Assembly (NCBI RefSeq): GCF_020615385.1
Contig: NZ_JAJAVB010000015.1
Location: forward strand, 139,047-203,046
Reading direction: 5' to 3'
DNA length: 64,000 bases
Source: Jiella soli
GTDB lineage: Bacteria; Pseudomonadota; Alphaproteobacteria; Rhizobiales; Rhizobiaceae
The position numbers and the translations under genes are program-made. Shown one piece after another: positions 8,627 to 20,269 of the stretch (position 1 is the stretch's first letter; each line of letters starts with the position of its first letter). The notes beneath the pieces were generated by a model that did not search any database, was not told where the DNA came from, and saw nothing but the letters and a program-made list of their open reading frames with translations.

Positions 8627-8663
8627 GCTCACCTCGCGCGGACAATTCGCGTGCGAGGTGAGC
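8627..8663 (+). terminator. Hairpin after the exported stress protein
   Basis: GCTCACCTCGC (8627-8637) pairs perfectly with GCGAGGTGAGC (8653-8663) 16 bases past the stop codon. It lies between convergent genes, which suits a terminator. There is no long T-run. Confidence 0.5.
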
Positions 8664-8839
8664 TTGCGGTCGGCCAGTAGGGGACTGCGTAGACTAGACG
8701 CCAACACCGGTCACGCCCCAATCAACTGGTGGTCGACCGGCTCACCCTCTGTCGGAGCAAGTCAAACTTCGACGCCTGAGCCTGCGGCTCGTCGTCGTTA
8801 CCACTTGCGCTCCAGAGGGTTTTCCGCACGCCGCCGGTC

Positions 8840-10798
<1,959 letters not shown>

Positions 10799-10956
10799 TA
10801 TCGCGTCTCCTGATGCCGGCCGCCTTGGTGGTGCCATAGAGGTGGGACATTGGCAACGAGGCTCGGACTTGCGCTGTTTGACCGGGCGGTGGGCCACTGT
10901 CATGGCTTCCTGCTATGCCGGCATGTGGACGGAAGCCGATTCGACGAGGAGACTTG

Positions 10957-12813
10957 GTGGCGAGCGAGGCCTATCTCACATGGCGGGAAGCGCTGTCGGG
11001 CCGGATGCGCCGCCTGATGCCGTTCATCCAGCGCCCGCGCCTTGTCGTCAGTGGGATCGTTCTCCTCGTCGTTCTTGCCGCCGCGATCGCGTTCGTTCCC
11101 AAGCTCAGCCTCAGCCAATCGGCCGCCAAGGCGACCGTGATCGCCCGGCTGGAGACGCTGATCGGCCAGAACGTGTCGATCGACGGGCCCATCCGGTTTT
11201 CGCTGCTGCCGCGCACGCGTCTCGTGGTCGAACGGGTGCGCATCGGCCGCGGCAACGGCTTCGACATCGACCAGATCGTCGCCGATCTCGACCCGCTCGA
11301 TGCCCTGTGGGGACAGCCGCGCCTGTCGCGCCTGGTGCTGATCCGGCCGGCGCTGAGGCCCGACTCCGCCTTTGGCGACATCGCTCTTGCCGATCCCGAT
11401 TCAGCCGGCCTTGCCCGGCTGCGCGAGGCCGTGGGCAATGTCCTCGGCCGGATGAAGGGCCTGCAGATCTTCGAAATCCGCGACGGCGTCTATCGCCCCG
11501 CCCTGTCCGACACCGGCGGGCCCTCGGGCTTCAGCAATGCCAATCTGACGGTGACGCAGTCGTCGGAAGGCGCGGCGATCAACCTGTCCGGCTCGTTCAT
11601 CTGGAACGGGCAGCCGACCGATCTGGACATGAAGATCGCCTCGCCTGAAGCGCTGATCGCCGGCGAGGAGAGCGGCATCGAGTTCCACATGCAGGCCCCG
11701 CCGCTCGAAGCCGGATTTTCCGGCACGGCGAGCCTGATGGAGAACACCGGAATCACCGGCCATATCAAGCTTGCGAGCTCGTCCTTCAGCCGCGGCATAG
11801 AATGGATCGGCAATCCGAACGGCCGGGTGCCTGATCTCGGCGCCGTCGCCATCGACGGCGACCTGCTCCTGCGCGGCCGGAGCGCCAATCTCGCCAATGT
11901 CGCCCTGACCATCGCCGGAAGCACCGGGCGCGGCGCCCTGGAGGCGAAGCTCACCGATGCGGCGCCCGTCGTGGCCGGGACGCTGGCCTTCGACCGGCTG
12001 GACCTCGATCCTTTCGGCCGCTCGATCGCGCCGCTCCCGAAGGACCTGATCGACATGGAGCGCCCGCTCGACGTTTCCTTCGCCGACGCGGTCAATCTCG
12101 ACATTCGTCTCTCGGCCGGTCAGGCCAGCCTTGGTCGGATCCCGCTGAGCGACGTCGCGGCGGTCGTCACCCTTGGCGACGGGATCGCCAAGATCGATGT
12201 CGGCGATGCGGCCGTCTTCGGCGGTCGCGGCCAGGCCGTCCTCAATCTCGACGGCCGCGGCATGCATCCGCTGGTGTACGGCACTGCGGCCCTCACCGAC
12301 GTCGACACGGCGCAGATGTTTCAGACGCTTTCGGCTGACAGCCTGATAGTCTCCGGAAAGTCCAACATCACCGCCACGCTGGAGGCTCCCGCGAAGGACT
12401 GGGCCTCGATCATCCGCGACATCGACTGCGACGCGCGGATCAAGGTGCGCGACGGCGCGGTCGCCGGGTTCGACCCGCAGGTCTTCGCGAAGCCGGGTGC
12501 GCGCCGGCTGATGGACGGCTCGATCGGCGCGAAGGTCCCATTCGACCGCCTGAACGCGGAGGTGTCGATGCGCGGGTCGCGGCTGCGGCTGCGCGAGGTG
12601 ACGATCGCCAACGACAGCGGCGTCCTGAACGCCTGGGGCGACTACTACGCCCAGACGAACGCCGTCGCCATCCGCGGCACCTACGATGCGAATCCTCCGC
12701 AGACGGCTTCCACCACCAGCGAATTCACCGCAGCGAAACCGGTGCGCTTTACCATGCACGGCCAGTGGCCCGATCCCGACGTCGAGACCGAACCGTCGGA
12801 CGAGACGAAATAA
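10957..12813 (+). CDS. AsmA family protein
   Basis: I chose the GTG at 10957 because AGGAG lies five bases before it, giving 618 residues. A short cytoplasmic N-terminus precedes one transmembrane helix at about residues 29-47. After it comes the AsmA N-terminal domain pattern LIGQNVSIDGPIRFSLLPRTRLVVERVRIG. The remainder is a long periplasmic beta-rich region with repeated DLDPFGR-like strands and a C-terminal AsmA_2-type section (GSIGAKVPFDRLNAEVSMRG). AsmA-like proteins are bridge-like envelope proteins linked to lipid transport and outer-membrane biogenesis. The gene may form a unit with the exported protein that follows 64 bases later. Confidence 0.9.
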   Translation: MASEAYLTWREALSGRMRRLMPFIQRPRLVVSGIVLLVVLAAAIAFVPKLSLSQSAAKATVIARLETLIGQNVSIDGPIRFSLLPRTRLVVERVRIGRGNGFDIDQIVADLDPLDALWGQPRLSRLVLIRPALRPDSAFGDIALADPDSAGLARLREAVGNVLGRMKGLQIFEIRDGVYRPALSDTGGPSGFSNANLTVTQSSEGAAINLSGSFIWNGQPTDLDMKIASPEALIAGEESGIEFHMQAPPLEAGFSGTASLMENTGITGHIKLASSSFSRGIEWIGNPNGRVPDLGAVAIDGDLLLRGRSANLANVALTIAGSTGRGALEAKLTDAAPVVAGTLAFDRLDLDPFGRSIAPLPKDLIDMERPLDVSFADAVNLDIRLSAGQASLGRIPLSDVAAVVTLGDGIAKIDVGDAAVFGGRGQAVLNLDGRGMHPLVYGTAALTDVDTAQMFQTLSADSLIVSGKSNITATLEAPAKDWASIIRDIDCDARIKVRDGAVAGFDPQVFAKPGARRLMDGSIGAKVPFDRLNAEVSMRGSRLRLREVTIANDSGVLNAWGDYYAQTNAVAIRGTYDANPPQTASTTSEFTAAKPVRFTMHGQWPDPDVETEPSDETK

Positions 12814-12877
12814 CGGGCCGTCAGGACCTGCAGCCGCGGGTCCGGCCCATTTCGGATTCGAACGGAAGCCCTCGCCG

Positions 12878-14107
12878 ATGCCCAGACGCTCAGCGCCCCA
12901 GTCGTCTCTCCTCCTCGTCCTGTCGATGACAGCCACGCTTGCCGGAGCCATGGTCTCGACGGCCGGCGCGCCAGCTTTTGCCGCGAGCCCGGCCGAACAG
13001 GGATCTTCCGCCTGCGCCGGCCGCTACCACGACGCGCTCCAAGCGGTTCGCGGCGGCGTCTACCAGACGATCAAGGGCGCGAAGGCCGACACGCACAAGG
13101 CCGACGACCGCCTGCCGGGCACCCTTCTATTCACCCCGCCATTCCGCCAGCGCGGCAGCGAAGAAAGGCTGGCGCTGATCGAGGCCAATCGGCTCGCCAA
13201 GTCGCGCGGCCGGCCCGTCTGGTCGGCTTCCAGCGACGACCGCTGGATCGTCGACCGCATCGCCAGCGAGCTCGGCGATTATCTCTCGCAGGAGCAGACC
13301 CCCTATCTGTGCGGCGGCGTTCCCGGATATCTGTCGACCCTGAGGTCCTATCTTGCCCGCGTCGGCGGCAGTCCCGACAGGACCAAGGCGCTGGTCGCCG
13401 CTCAGCGCACAGCCGCCGAGACCTCGATCCGTGCGGCCCTCGAAGCCATGCGGCCGGTGCCGATCCCGAGATTTGCGCCGCGCCTTCGCCCCGCCGACGA
13501 TCCGATGTCCGGGCTGCGCCCCTCCGCTGACATCGGCAGACCCATGGGGGCCCAGACGGGAGAGACGTCCGCCGCGGACGCCTCCCGCACGGCGTCGGTG
13601 GGCGAGACAGCGTCGGGAAGCCCTGCCGGATCGCTCAATGATGCCGGCGGAGATCCCGGGCTCCCGCCCCTCGCTCCGCCGAAGCCGATCGCTCTCGAGA
13701 CCGAAGGAGACCGGATCGGGGCACTCGAACGGCTCGTGAAGGCCGCCGAAGCGGCGGGCTTCCTCGCTCGGTCCGCAGAGATCGAGGCGGAGCGTCCGGC
13801 GCCCCCCGGCGACGTCGCGAAGGACGACCAGACCGAACCTGATACGACAGGGGCCATCGAAGCCGCACCGCGCCCGGTCCTGGTCAAGCTTGCGGCCGTC
13901 AAACCGCTCATCGTCGGCGCCGGGACGCCGATCCGTGACCCGCTGGTTCGCAGAACGCTCGTCGCCGCCTTTTCGGACATCGAGGCGCTCGACTATCTTG
14001 AAAATAGGCCCAGCGACGAAGACGGCTCCGTCCTGCACGCGATCGGTGCGACGCTCGATGCCATCGAAGACGCCCGCAAGGCCAGTTGCGACTGCGCTGC
14101 ACAGTAG
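12878..14107 (+). CDS. Exported protein of unknown function
   Basis: ATG at 12878 (GGAAG upstream) gives 409 residues. A signal peptide ends APAFA at about residue 35. The mature part starts with a globular section of about 150 residues (GRYHDALQAVRGGVYQTIKGA, DDRWIVDRIASELGDYLSQE, YLCGGVPGYLSTL). It continues with a long Pro/Ala/Ser-rich linker at about 190-300 and ends in an alpha-helical domain (PLVRRTLVAAFSDIEALDYL) with a CDC motif near the C-terminus. I recognise no family. It directly follows the AsmA-like gene in the same direction, so an envelope role is possible. Confidence 0.75.
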   Translation: MPRRSAPQSSLLLVLSMTATLAGAMVSTAGAPAFAASPAEQGSSACAGRYHDALQAVRGGVYQTIKGAKADTHKADDRLPGTLLFTPPFRQRGSEERLALIEANRLAKSRGRPVWSASSDDRWIVDRIASELGDYLSQEQTPYLCGGVPGYLSTLRSYLARVGGSPDRTKALVAAQRTAAETSIRAALEAMRPVPIPRFAPRLRPADDPMSGLRPSADIGRPMGAQTGETSAADASRTASVGETASGSPAGSLNDAGGDPGLPPLAPPKPIALETEGDRIGALERLVKAAEAAGFLARSAEIEAERPAPPGDVAKDDQTEPDTTGAIEAAPRPVLVKLAAVKPLIVGAGTPIRDPLVRRTLVAAFSDIEALDYLENRPSDEDGSVLHAIGATLDAIEDARKASCDCAAQ

Positions 14108-14127
14108 GCAAGCGGCCAGAACAGCGA

Positions 14128-14156
14128 GGCCGGCTCTCGATCAGCTCGAGCCGGCC
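14128..14156. terminator. Hairpin between convergent genes
   Basis: GGCCGGCTC (14128-14136) pairs perfectly with GAGCCGGCC (14148-14156) around an 11-base loop. It lies 20 bases after the plus-strand gene and overlaps the end of potI. Location suits a shared terminator, but no T-run is present. Confidence 0.4.
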
Positions 14157-14965
14157 GCGGCCATCCGCTCGTCCCGCGCCTTCTGGACCTCGCGTCGCTT
14201 GGTGACGATTGCCGCAAGGGCGACGCCCAGCGAGACGATCGCGATCAGAATGGTGCAGACGGCGTTGATCTCCGGGGTCACACCGAGCCGCACCTGGCTG
14301 TAGATCTTCATCGGCAGGGTCGTAGCGCCCGGTCCGGAGGTGAAGCTTGCGATCACGAGATCGTCCAGCGACAGAGTGAAGGCCAGCATCCAACCGGCCG
14401 CGACGGCGGGCCAGATCACCGGCAGCGTGATCAGGAAGAAGGTCTTCCAGGGCGGGCAGCCGAGATCTCGCGCGGCCTCTTCCAGCGAGCGGTCGAAGCT
14501 GACCAGCCGCGACTGCACCACGACCGCGACGAAACACATCGAAAAGGTGATGTGGGCAAGAACGACGGTCCAGAACCCGCGATCGAGATCCACAGCCACG
14601 AACAGCAGCAGCAGCGCGAGCCCCATGATCACGTCCGGCATGACGAGCGGCGCGTAGACCATGCCGGAAAACAGGAGCCGGCCGCGGAAGTCGGCAAAGC
14701 GCACGAGCGCCGTCGCCGCCAGCGTGCCGAGCACCGTGGCGACGCTGGCCGAGATCACCGCGACCCGCAGCGTTACCCAGGCGGCATCGAGGACCGCCTG
14801 GTCGCGCAGGAGTTCGCCGTACCATTTGGTCGAGAACCCACCCCAGACCGTCACCAGCCGCGACCCGTTGAACGAGTAGATGACGAGGAGGACGATCGGC
14901 AGATAGAGGAACGCGAAGCCCGCGACGACGGACGTGATATTGAACGGGCTCCAGGACCTCCTCAC
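14141..14965 (-). CDS. potI: Putrescine-type ABC transporter permease PotI
   Basis: Inner-membrane permease of a polyamine importer, 274 residues. The GTG start at 14965 overlaps the upstream stop (GTGA), a classical translational-coupling junction. Six helices are visible, from SVVAGFAFLYLPIVLLVIYSF to INAVCTILIAIVSLGVALAAIV. The conserved EAA loop reads EEAARDLGCPPWKTFFLITLP, the contact site for the ATPase. NGSRLVTVWGGFSTKWYGELLRD after helix 1 is typical of PotI. It is the last gene of the minus-strand operon potF-potG-potH-potI. Confidence 0.93.
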   Translation of the reverse strand: MRRSWSPFNITSVVAGFAFLYLPIVLLVIYSFNGSRLVTVWGGFSTKWYGELLRDQAVLDAAWVTLRVAVISASVATVLGTLAATALVRFADFRGRLLFSGMVYAPLVMPDVIMGLALLLLFVAVDLDRGFWTVVLAHITFSMCFVAVVVQSRLVSFDRSLEEAARDLGCPPWKTFFLITLPVIWPAVAAGWMLAFTLSLDDLVIASFTSGPGATTLPMKIYSQVRLGVTPEINAVCTILIAIVSLGVALAAIVTKRREVQKARDERMAAAGSS

Positions 14966-15906
14966 AGCGCATTCCTCGCCTGTGCGCGCTGAAAGAGGAC
15001 GATCGGCAGGACCAGTACGAGCAGAAGCACCACGGCGACAGCCGAGGAGACCGGCCAGTCGCGATTGTTGAAGAACTCGTTCCAGAGCGTCTTGCCGATC
15101 ATCAGCGTGCGCGAGCCGCCGAGAAGGTCCGGAATGACGAATTCGCCCACCGCCGGAATGAAGACCAGGAAGACGCCGGCGAGGACGCCGGGCAGCGACA
15201 AGGGAAAGGTGATGGCCCAGAACGCCTTCATCGGCGGGCAACCGAGATCGTTCGCAGCCTCGAGCAGCGACCCGTCCATGCGTTCCAGGCTCGCATAGAT
15301 CGGCAGCACCATGAACGGCAGGTAGGAATAGACGATGCCGATATAGACGGCGGAATTGGTGTTCAGGATGGTCAGCGGCGCGGAGATCACCCCGAGCCAG
15401 AGGAGAAGCTGGTTGAGCAGCCCCTCGTTCTTCAGGATGCCGATCCAGGCGTAGACGCGGATCAGGAAGCTCGTCCAGAACGGCAGGATCGTCAGCATCA
15501 GGAGGATCGGCCGCAGCGCCCGCGGCGCCCGCGCCATGCCATAGGCGAAGGGGTATCCGATCAAAAGCGTCAGAAGTGTCGAGCCCCCCGCGATGAAGAG
15601 GCTCGACAGGTAGGAATTGAGATAGAGCGGGTCGCCGGCGAGCCAGAGATAGCTGCCGAGATCGAGTTCGCTCAGATTGCTGAAAAACCCCGAGATGCTG
15701 TCGAAGGTGAAGACCGGCCTGTAGGGCGGCAGCGCGATCGCCGTCTCCGAAAGCGAGATCTTGAGGACGATCAGGAACGGCACCAGGAAGAAGGCGAGCA
15801 GCCAGAGATAGGGCAGAGAGATCACCAGCCGCCGGTAGATGCCGCCCGAGCGGTCGCTCCGCGGTTCGTCACGGTCCTCTGCGCTCTTCACCGACGCCTC
15901 GCTCAT
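14962..15906 (-). CDS. potH: Putrescine-type ABC transporter permease PotH
   Basis: Second inner-membrane permease of the importer, 314 residues from the ATG at 15906, which has a GGAGGGGG ribosome site. A charged cytoplasmic N-terminus of about 30 residues precedes helix 1 (LVISLPYLWLLAFFLVPFLIV). The EAA loop reads LEAANDLGCPPMKAFWAITFP. PVFTFDSISGFFSN and the helix LLVLVLPIVLF near the end fit the PotH family. It starts 16 bases after potG ends and overlaps potI by 4 bases. A longer upstream reading has no ribosome site and was rejected. Confidence 0.93.
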   Translation of the reverse strand: MSEASVKSAEDRDEPRSDRSGGIYRRLVISLPYLWLLAFFLVPFLIVLKISLSETAIALPPYRPVFTFDSISGFFSNLSELDLGSYLWLAGDPLYLNSYLSSLFIAGGSTLLTLLIGYPFAYGMARAPRALRPILLMLTILPFWTSFLIRVYAWIGILKNEGLLNQLLLWLGVISAPLTILNTNSAVYIGIVYSYLPFMVLPIYASLERMDGSLLEAANDLGCPPMKAFWAITFPLSLPGVLAGVFLVFIPAVGEFVIPDLLGGSRTLMIGKTLWNEFFNNRDWPVSSAVAVVLLLVLVLPIVLFQRAQARNAL

Positions 15907-15922
15907 CCCGGCCCCCTCCGCT

Positions 15923-17074
<1,152 letters not shown>

Positions 17075-17252
17075 GGCGCAACCTGCCCGTTGAAAGCCGA
17101 CCGTCGGAGGCTCCCGGCGCCGTCAGAGCATGATCCGGAGACGAAGAAACCGCGTCTCCGAAACGATCGTGCGGACAAGAGAGGCGCGTGCCAGGAAACG
17201 GCCGAACCTCATCCCATCCTGCTCCAGCGGCCGGGAACCAGCCCGGTCTCGT

Positions 17253-18344
17253 TTACTGGCCGGTCTTCACCGTGGTGAAGGCGCGGGTGACGAGCCGCGT
17301 CGAGCGCGCGTCGTACGGCTTCTTGGTAAAGAGCTTGTCCAGCGTCTCCGCGTTCGGATAGACGGCCGGATCGTTCAGGATCTTCGGATCGACGAACTTC
17401 TGCGACGCCTTGTTGCCGTTGGCGTAGACGACGACATTGGTCGCCTTGGCGATCACTTCCGGCCGCATCAGGTAGTTGATGAACTGAAGGCCGGCATCGG
17501 GATGCGGCGCGTCCGCCGGCATGGCGAGCTGGTCGAACCACATCATCGCGCCTTCCCGCGGGATCGAATACTTGATCTCGACCCCCTGCTTGGCCTCCGC
17601 GGCCCGGTCGCGGGCCTGGAACACGTCGCCCGAGTAGCCGATCGCGACGCAGATGTCGCCATTGGCGAGGCCATTGATGTATTCCGAGGAGTGGAACTTG
17701 CGGATGTAGGGCCGGACCTTGAGGAGCATGTCCTCGGCCTTCTGGATATCGGCGGGATCGCGGCTATCGGGGTCGAGCCCGAGATATTTCAGGGCGGCGG
17801 GGATGATCTCCGCCGGGGCATCCAGGAAGTCGATGCCGCAGCTGGCGAGCTTTTCCGCGTTCTTCGGGTCGAAGACCAGCGCCCAGGAGTCTACCGGCGC
17901 GTTCGGCAGCGCGGTCTCGACCTTCTTGACGTTGTAGCCGATGCCGGTCGTGCCCCACATGTAGTTGACCGAATAGGCATTGTCCGGATCGTATTGGGCG
18001 ACGCGCTTCTGGATCACGTCCCACATGTTGTCGAGATTGGTCAGCTTCGACTTGTCGAGCTTCTGGAACACGCCGGCCTGGATCTGCCGCGCGAGATATT
18101 CCGCAGAGGGAACCACGACGTCGTAGCCGGTGCCGCCGGCCAGCAGCTTGGTCTCCAGCATCTCGTTGGAATCATAGACGTCGTAGACGACCTTGATGCC
18201 GGTTTCCTTGGTGAAGTCCGTCAGGATCGAATCGTCGATATAGTCCGACCAGTTGTAAACGTTGACGACCTTGTCCTCGGCGAAGGCGCTCGTCGTCGCG
18301 AACACGGCCAAACCCGCGCAAAATCCAGTAAGAACGCGCATCAT
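17253..18344 (-). CDS. potF: Putrescine-type ABC transporter periplasmic binding protein PotF
   Basis: Periplasmic polyamine-binding protein of 363 residues. The signal peptide [22 protein letters not shown] is cleaved near residue 22. The mature start [19 protein letters not shown] is the PotD/PotF signature, as is [33 protein letters not shown] and the C-terminal [21 protein letters not shown] are also typical. Two adjacent ATGs exist (18344 and 18341), and the choice is not critical. It heads the operon. The puuA-puuB pair 6 kb away fits a putrescine uptake and breakdown route. Confidence 0.94.
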   Translation of the reverse strand: MMRVLTGFCAGLAVFATTSAFAEDKVVNVYNWSDYIDDSILTDFTKETGIKVVYDVYDSNEMLETKLLAGGTGYDVVVPSAEYLARQIQAGVFQKLDKSKLTNLDNMWDVIQKRVAQYDPDNAYSVNYMWGTTGIGYNVKKVETALPNAPVDSWALVFDPKNAEKLASCGIDFLDAPAEIIPAALKYLGLDPDSRDPADIQKAEDMLLKVRPYIRKFHSSEYINGLANGDICVAIGYSGDVFQARDRAAEAKQGVEIKYSIPREGAMMWFDQLAMPADAPHPDAGLQFINYLMRPEVIAKATNVVVYANGNKASQKFVDPKILNDPAVYPNAETLDKLFTKKPYDARSTRLVTRAFTTVKTGQ

Positions 18345-18477
18345 CCTCGGCAATTCCCCCTCTGCTCGTATCGTCCGGCAGCCATTCCAGACACCCCTTG
18401 CCTGTCGAGCATAGCGGCATCGGGGTCGCAATTCCTAGCCCGCAGCGACGGCCAGCGGCGATAAAAAGCGGCACTGC

Positions 18478-18999
18478 CTAAGCGCGCGTCACCCGCACCA
18501 TCCACCGCGCGTCCGGGCCGTAGCCCGCGAGCACATCCGGTGCCATGCGGTCGGAGGCGTCCTCAAAGCCGAAGCGCGTCCAGAACGCGGCCGTTCCGTA
18601 GACCGAAACAAGCGTCGTCGCAGGATATGGCTCCGCGAGGTTGAGGAGCGCCTCGACCCCGCCGGCCGCAAGCCCCTGCCCGCGAAGCTCGGGAGCGACC
18701 ACGATGTCGTGGATGTAGAGACAGTCCGGCCGGGCCGGAAGCGCCCCGAGCAGCGTGTTCAGCTTTGGAGGACCCGCACAATGGAAGGGATGGCCGACGG
18801 CATAGCCAGCGACCCTGTCGCCCGCGGCGAGGATCAGCGCCCCCTCCGGAAAGAGCGCGAGGCGCTCGGCGAAGACGGCGTCATCCTCGGGAAGGTCCGG
18901 ATGGGCCCGCGCTGCGAGACCACCAACGGCGGGCAGATCATCCTGCCGCATCGGGCGCCAGAAGCCGACCGGATTCAAGGGTAGTGCCACGCCCACCAT
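18478..18999 (-). CDS. GNAT family N-acetyltransferase
   Basis: 173 residues with the GNAT core. The N-terminal strand is VGFWRPMRQDDLPAVGGLAAR, and the central CLYIHDIVVAPELRGQGLAAGGVEALL holds the acetyl-CoA loop RGQGLAAG. The C-terminal strand TLVSVYGTAAFWTRFGFED is typical. The substrate is unknown. The start at 18999 overlaps the end of a 31-aa membrane micro-protein gene by 25 bases and no clear ribosome site is present, which suggests translation coupled to the upstream genes. The stop is TAG at 18478. Confidence 0.85.
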   Translation of the reverse strand: MVGVALPLNPVGFWRPMRQDDLPAVGGLAARAHPDLPEDDAVFAERLALFPEGALILAAGDRVAGYAVGHPFHCAGPPKLNTLLGALPARPDCLYIHDIVVAPELRGQGLAAGGVEALLNLAEPYPATTLVSVYGTAAFWTRFGFEDASDRMAPDVLAGYGPDARWMVRVTRA

Positions 19000-19070
19000 G
19001 CCAGCACGGCCGCCATGAGCACCATGCCCGCCGGCGCGACGAAGAACGCGAACAGCTCGTAGTCAGTCAT
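18975..19070 (-). CDS. 31-aa single-helix membrane micro-protein
   Basis: ATG at 19070 overlaps the TGA of the preceding gene in an ATGA junction. The frame runs to TGA at 18975. The product starts MTDYELFAFFVAPAGM and continues as one hydrophobic helix (VLMAAVLAWWAW) ending in HYP. The precise coupling at the 5' end, overlap with the GNAT start at the 3' end and hydrophobic helix with aromatic belt support a real gene. It is far below the usual annotation cut-off. Function is unknown; a helper subunit of a membrane complex is a guess. Confidence 0.6.
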   Translation of the reverse strand: MTDYELFAFFVAPAGMVLMAAVLAWWAWHYP

Positions 19071-19291
19071 CGGTCGAGCCTCTTCAGAAAAAACCGACCC
19101 ACCAAATGTAGGCTGGAACCGAGAAGCAGACAAATCGCCCAACCAAGCACCGCGGTTGCGAGGTCGACAGGGGCGGTGCCAAAGATTGACCCGAGCAGCG
19201 GTGCGATTCCGCCTGTCACGAGAGTTCCCGCTCCGACGATGTTGAGGAAATTTGCCGTCAGCTTCAGACGCTCCCTTTCGCCCTCGCTCAT
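19067..19291 (-). CDS. 74-aa membrane protein of unknown function
   Basis: Residues 1-12 are charged (MSEGERERLKLT). Two hydrophobic helices follow: about 13-36 (NFLNIVGAGTLVTGGIAPLLGSIFG) and 42-65 (ATAVLGWAICLLLGSSLHLVG). A basic tail FFLKRLDR closes the protein and would be cytoplasmic. It starts 23 bases after the beta-hydroxylase gene and its stop overlaps the start of the 31-aa gene. I recognise no named family. An inner-membrane location is clear from composition, but the role is not. Confidence 0.75.
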   Translation of the reverse strand: MSEGERERLKLTANFLNIVGAGTLVTGGIAPLLGSIFGTAPVDLATAVLGWAICLLLGSSLHLVGRFFLKRLDR

Positions 19292-19314
19292 CGGCCTCTA
19301 TCCCGTCCTCACGC

Positions 19315-20109
19315 TCAGCGATGCTTGGTGCCCTCGCCGTAGAACAGCTTCTCCCAGGCCTTGTGGGCCTTGTAGCCCTCGCGGATGAATGGCGTGAATA
19401 CCGCCATGTTGAGAACGGCCCTGTTGGTCAGGCGCGCCGGGAAGTTGAGCGGCTTCTCGAAGTCGACGAACAGAACCACGCGGACCTTGTCGGAGTGGTT
19501 CCAGGCCTCGTGCTCGTAGGCGTCGTCGAAGATCAGCGCCTTGCCCTCTTCCCAATGGCAGACCTGGTCGTCGACCCGGATGGCGATCTTGTCGGGCTCC
19601 GGCGGAACGATCAGACCGAGGTGGAAGCGCAGCACGCCGTTGTAGGGACCGCGGTGCGCCGGCAGGTGCTTTCCCGGCTCAAAAATCGAGAACATCGCAG
19701 ACTTGAGGCCCGGAATCTTCTGCAGGATGCGCCAGGTCTCCGGGCACTGGCGGATCGCAGCCTCCGACTTGATGCCGTAGCCGCACAGGAAGAAGGTCTT
19801 CCAGTTGTTGTCGGACGAGATCGAGCGCACTTCCGAGGAGATCTCGTGAAATGCCGGTAGTTCGCCCTTGCGCACCAGGATCTGATCGAGCTCGGCGCGA
19901 ATCAGTCTCCACTCGGCTTCAATCTCACGGGCCCAGGGGAAAGCGTCTGTCGGAAAAACCGGCGGATTACCCACGGCCGAATGCTTGAGATTGAGGCTTT
20001 CCGCGCCGTCGACGAGGCGCTGGATCGTGCGCGCGGCAAGACCCGGCCGGGTCAGCGTGTCCTCCAGTCCCTCGGTCTTCAGTTTCTGCTGACTGACGCT
20101 CTTGTCCAT
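19315..20109 (-). CDS. Aspartyl/asparaginyl beta-hydroxylase family dioxygenase (LpxO/OlsC-like)
   Basis: 264 residues from the ATG at 20109 (GAAGAG upstream). The core belongs to the Asp/Asn beta-hydroxylase fold (PF05118), an Fe(II)/2-oxoglutarate enzyme. FSIFEPGKHLPAHRGPYNGVLRFHLGLIVP (about residues 140-170) carries the first iron ligand and HRGPYNG motif. FDDAYEHEAWNHSDKVRVVLFVD holds the distal ligand region and the arginine for 2-oxoglutarate. Relatives LpxO and OlsC hydroxylate lipid A or ornithine-lipid acyl chains, and others act on proteins. There is no membrane helix. It leads a tightly spaced operon with two micro membrane proteins and a GNAT. Confidence 0.88.
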   Translation of the reverse strand: MDKSVSQQKLKTEGLEDTLTRPGLAARTIQRLVDGAESLNLKHSAVGNPPVFPTDAFPWAREIEAEWRLIRAELDQILVRKGELPAFHEISSEVRSISSDNNWKTFFLCGYGIKSEAAIRQCPETWRILQKIPGLKSAMFSIFEPGKHLPAHRGPYNGVLRFHLGLIVPPEPDKIAIRVDDQVCHWEEGKALIFDDAYEHEAWNHSDKVRVVLFVDFEKPLNFPARLTNRAVLNMAVFTPFIREGYKAHKAWEKLFYGEGTKHR

Positions 20110-20269
20110 AACTCTTCGCTTCTTCGGTCTGCCGGAGCGATCCTGGCCCGCTCGCTTATCATCGGGACAAAGCGATACCGCGACATCCTCTCCGGATGAA
20201 GCCCATGACCGTTTCGTGACAGGAGGATCGCCGGCATTGCCCCACTCTGAAGCCGATGTGGGCCGCGCC

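Noticed and set aside
12841-12870. A GATTCGAAC sequence that resembles a tRNA T-arm
   Set aside because: The space between the two genes is only 64 bases and no acceptor or anticodon arms can be formed around it.
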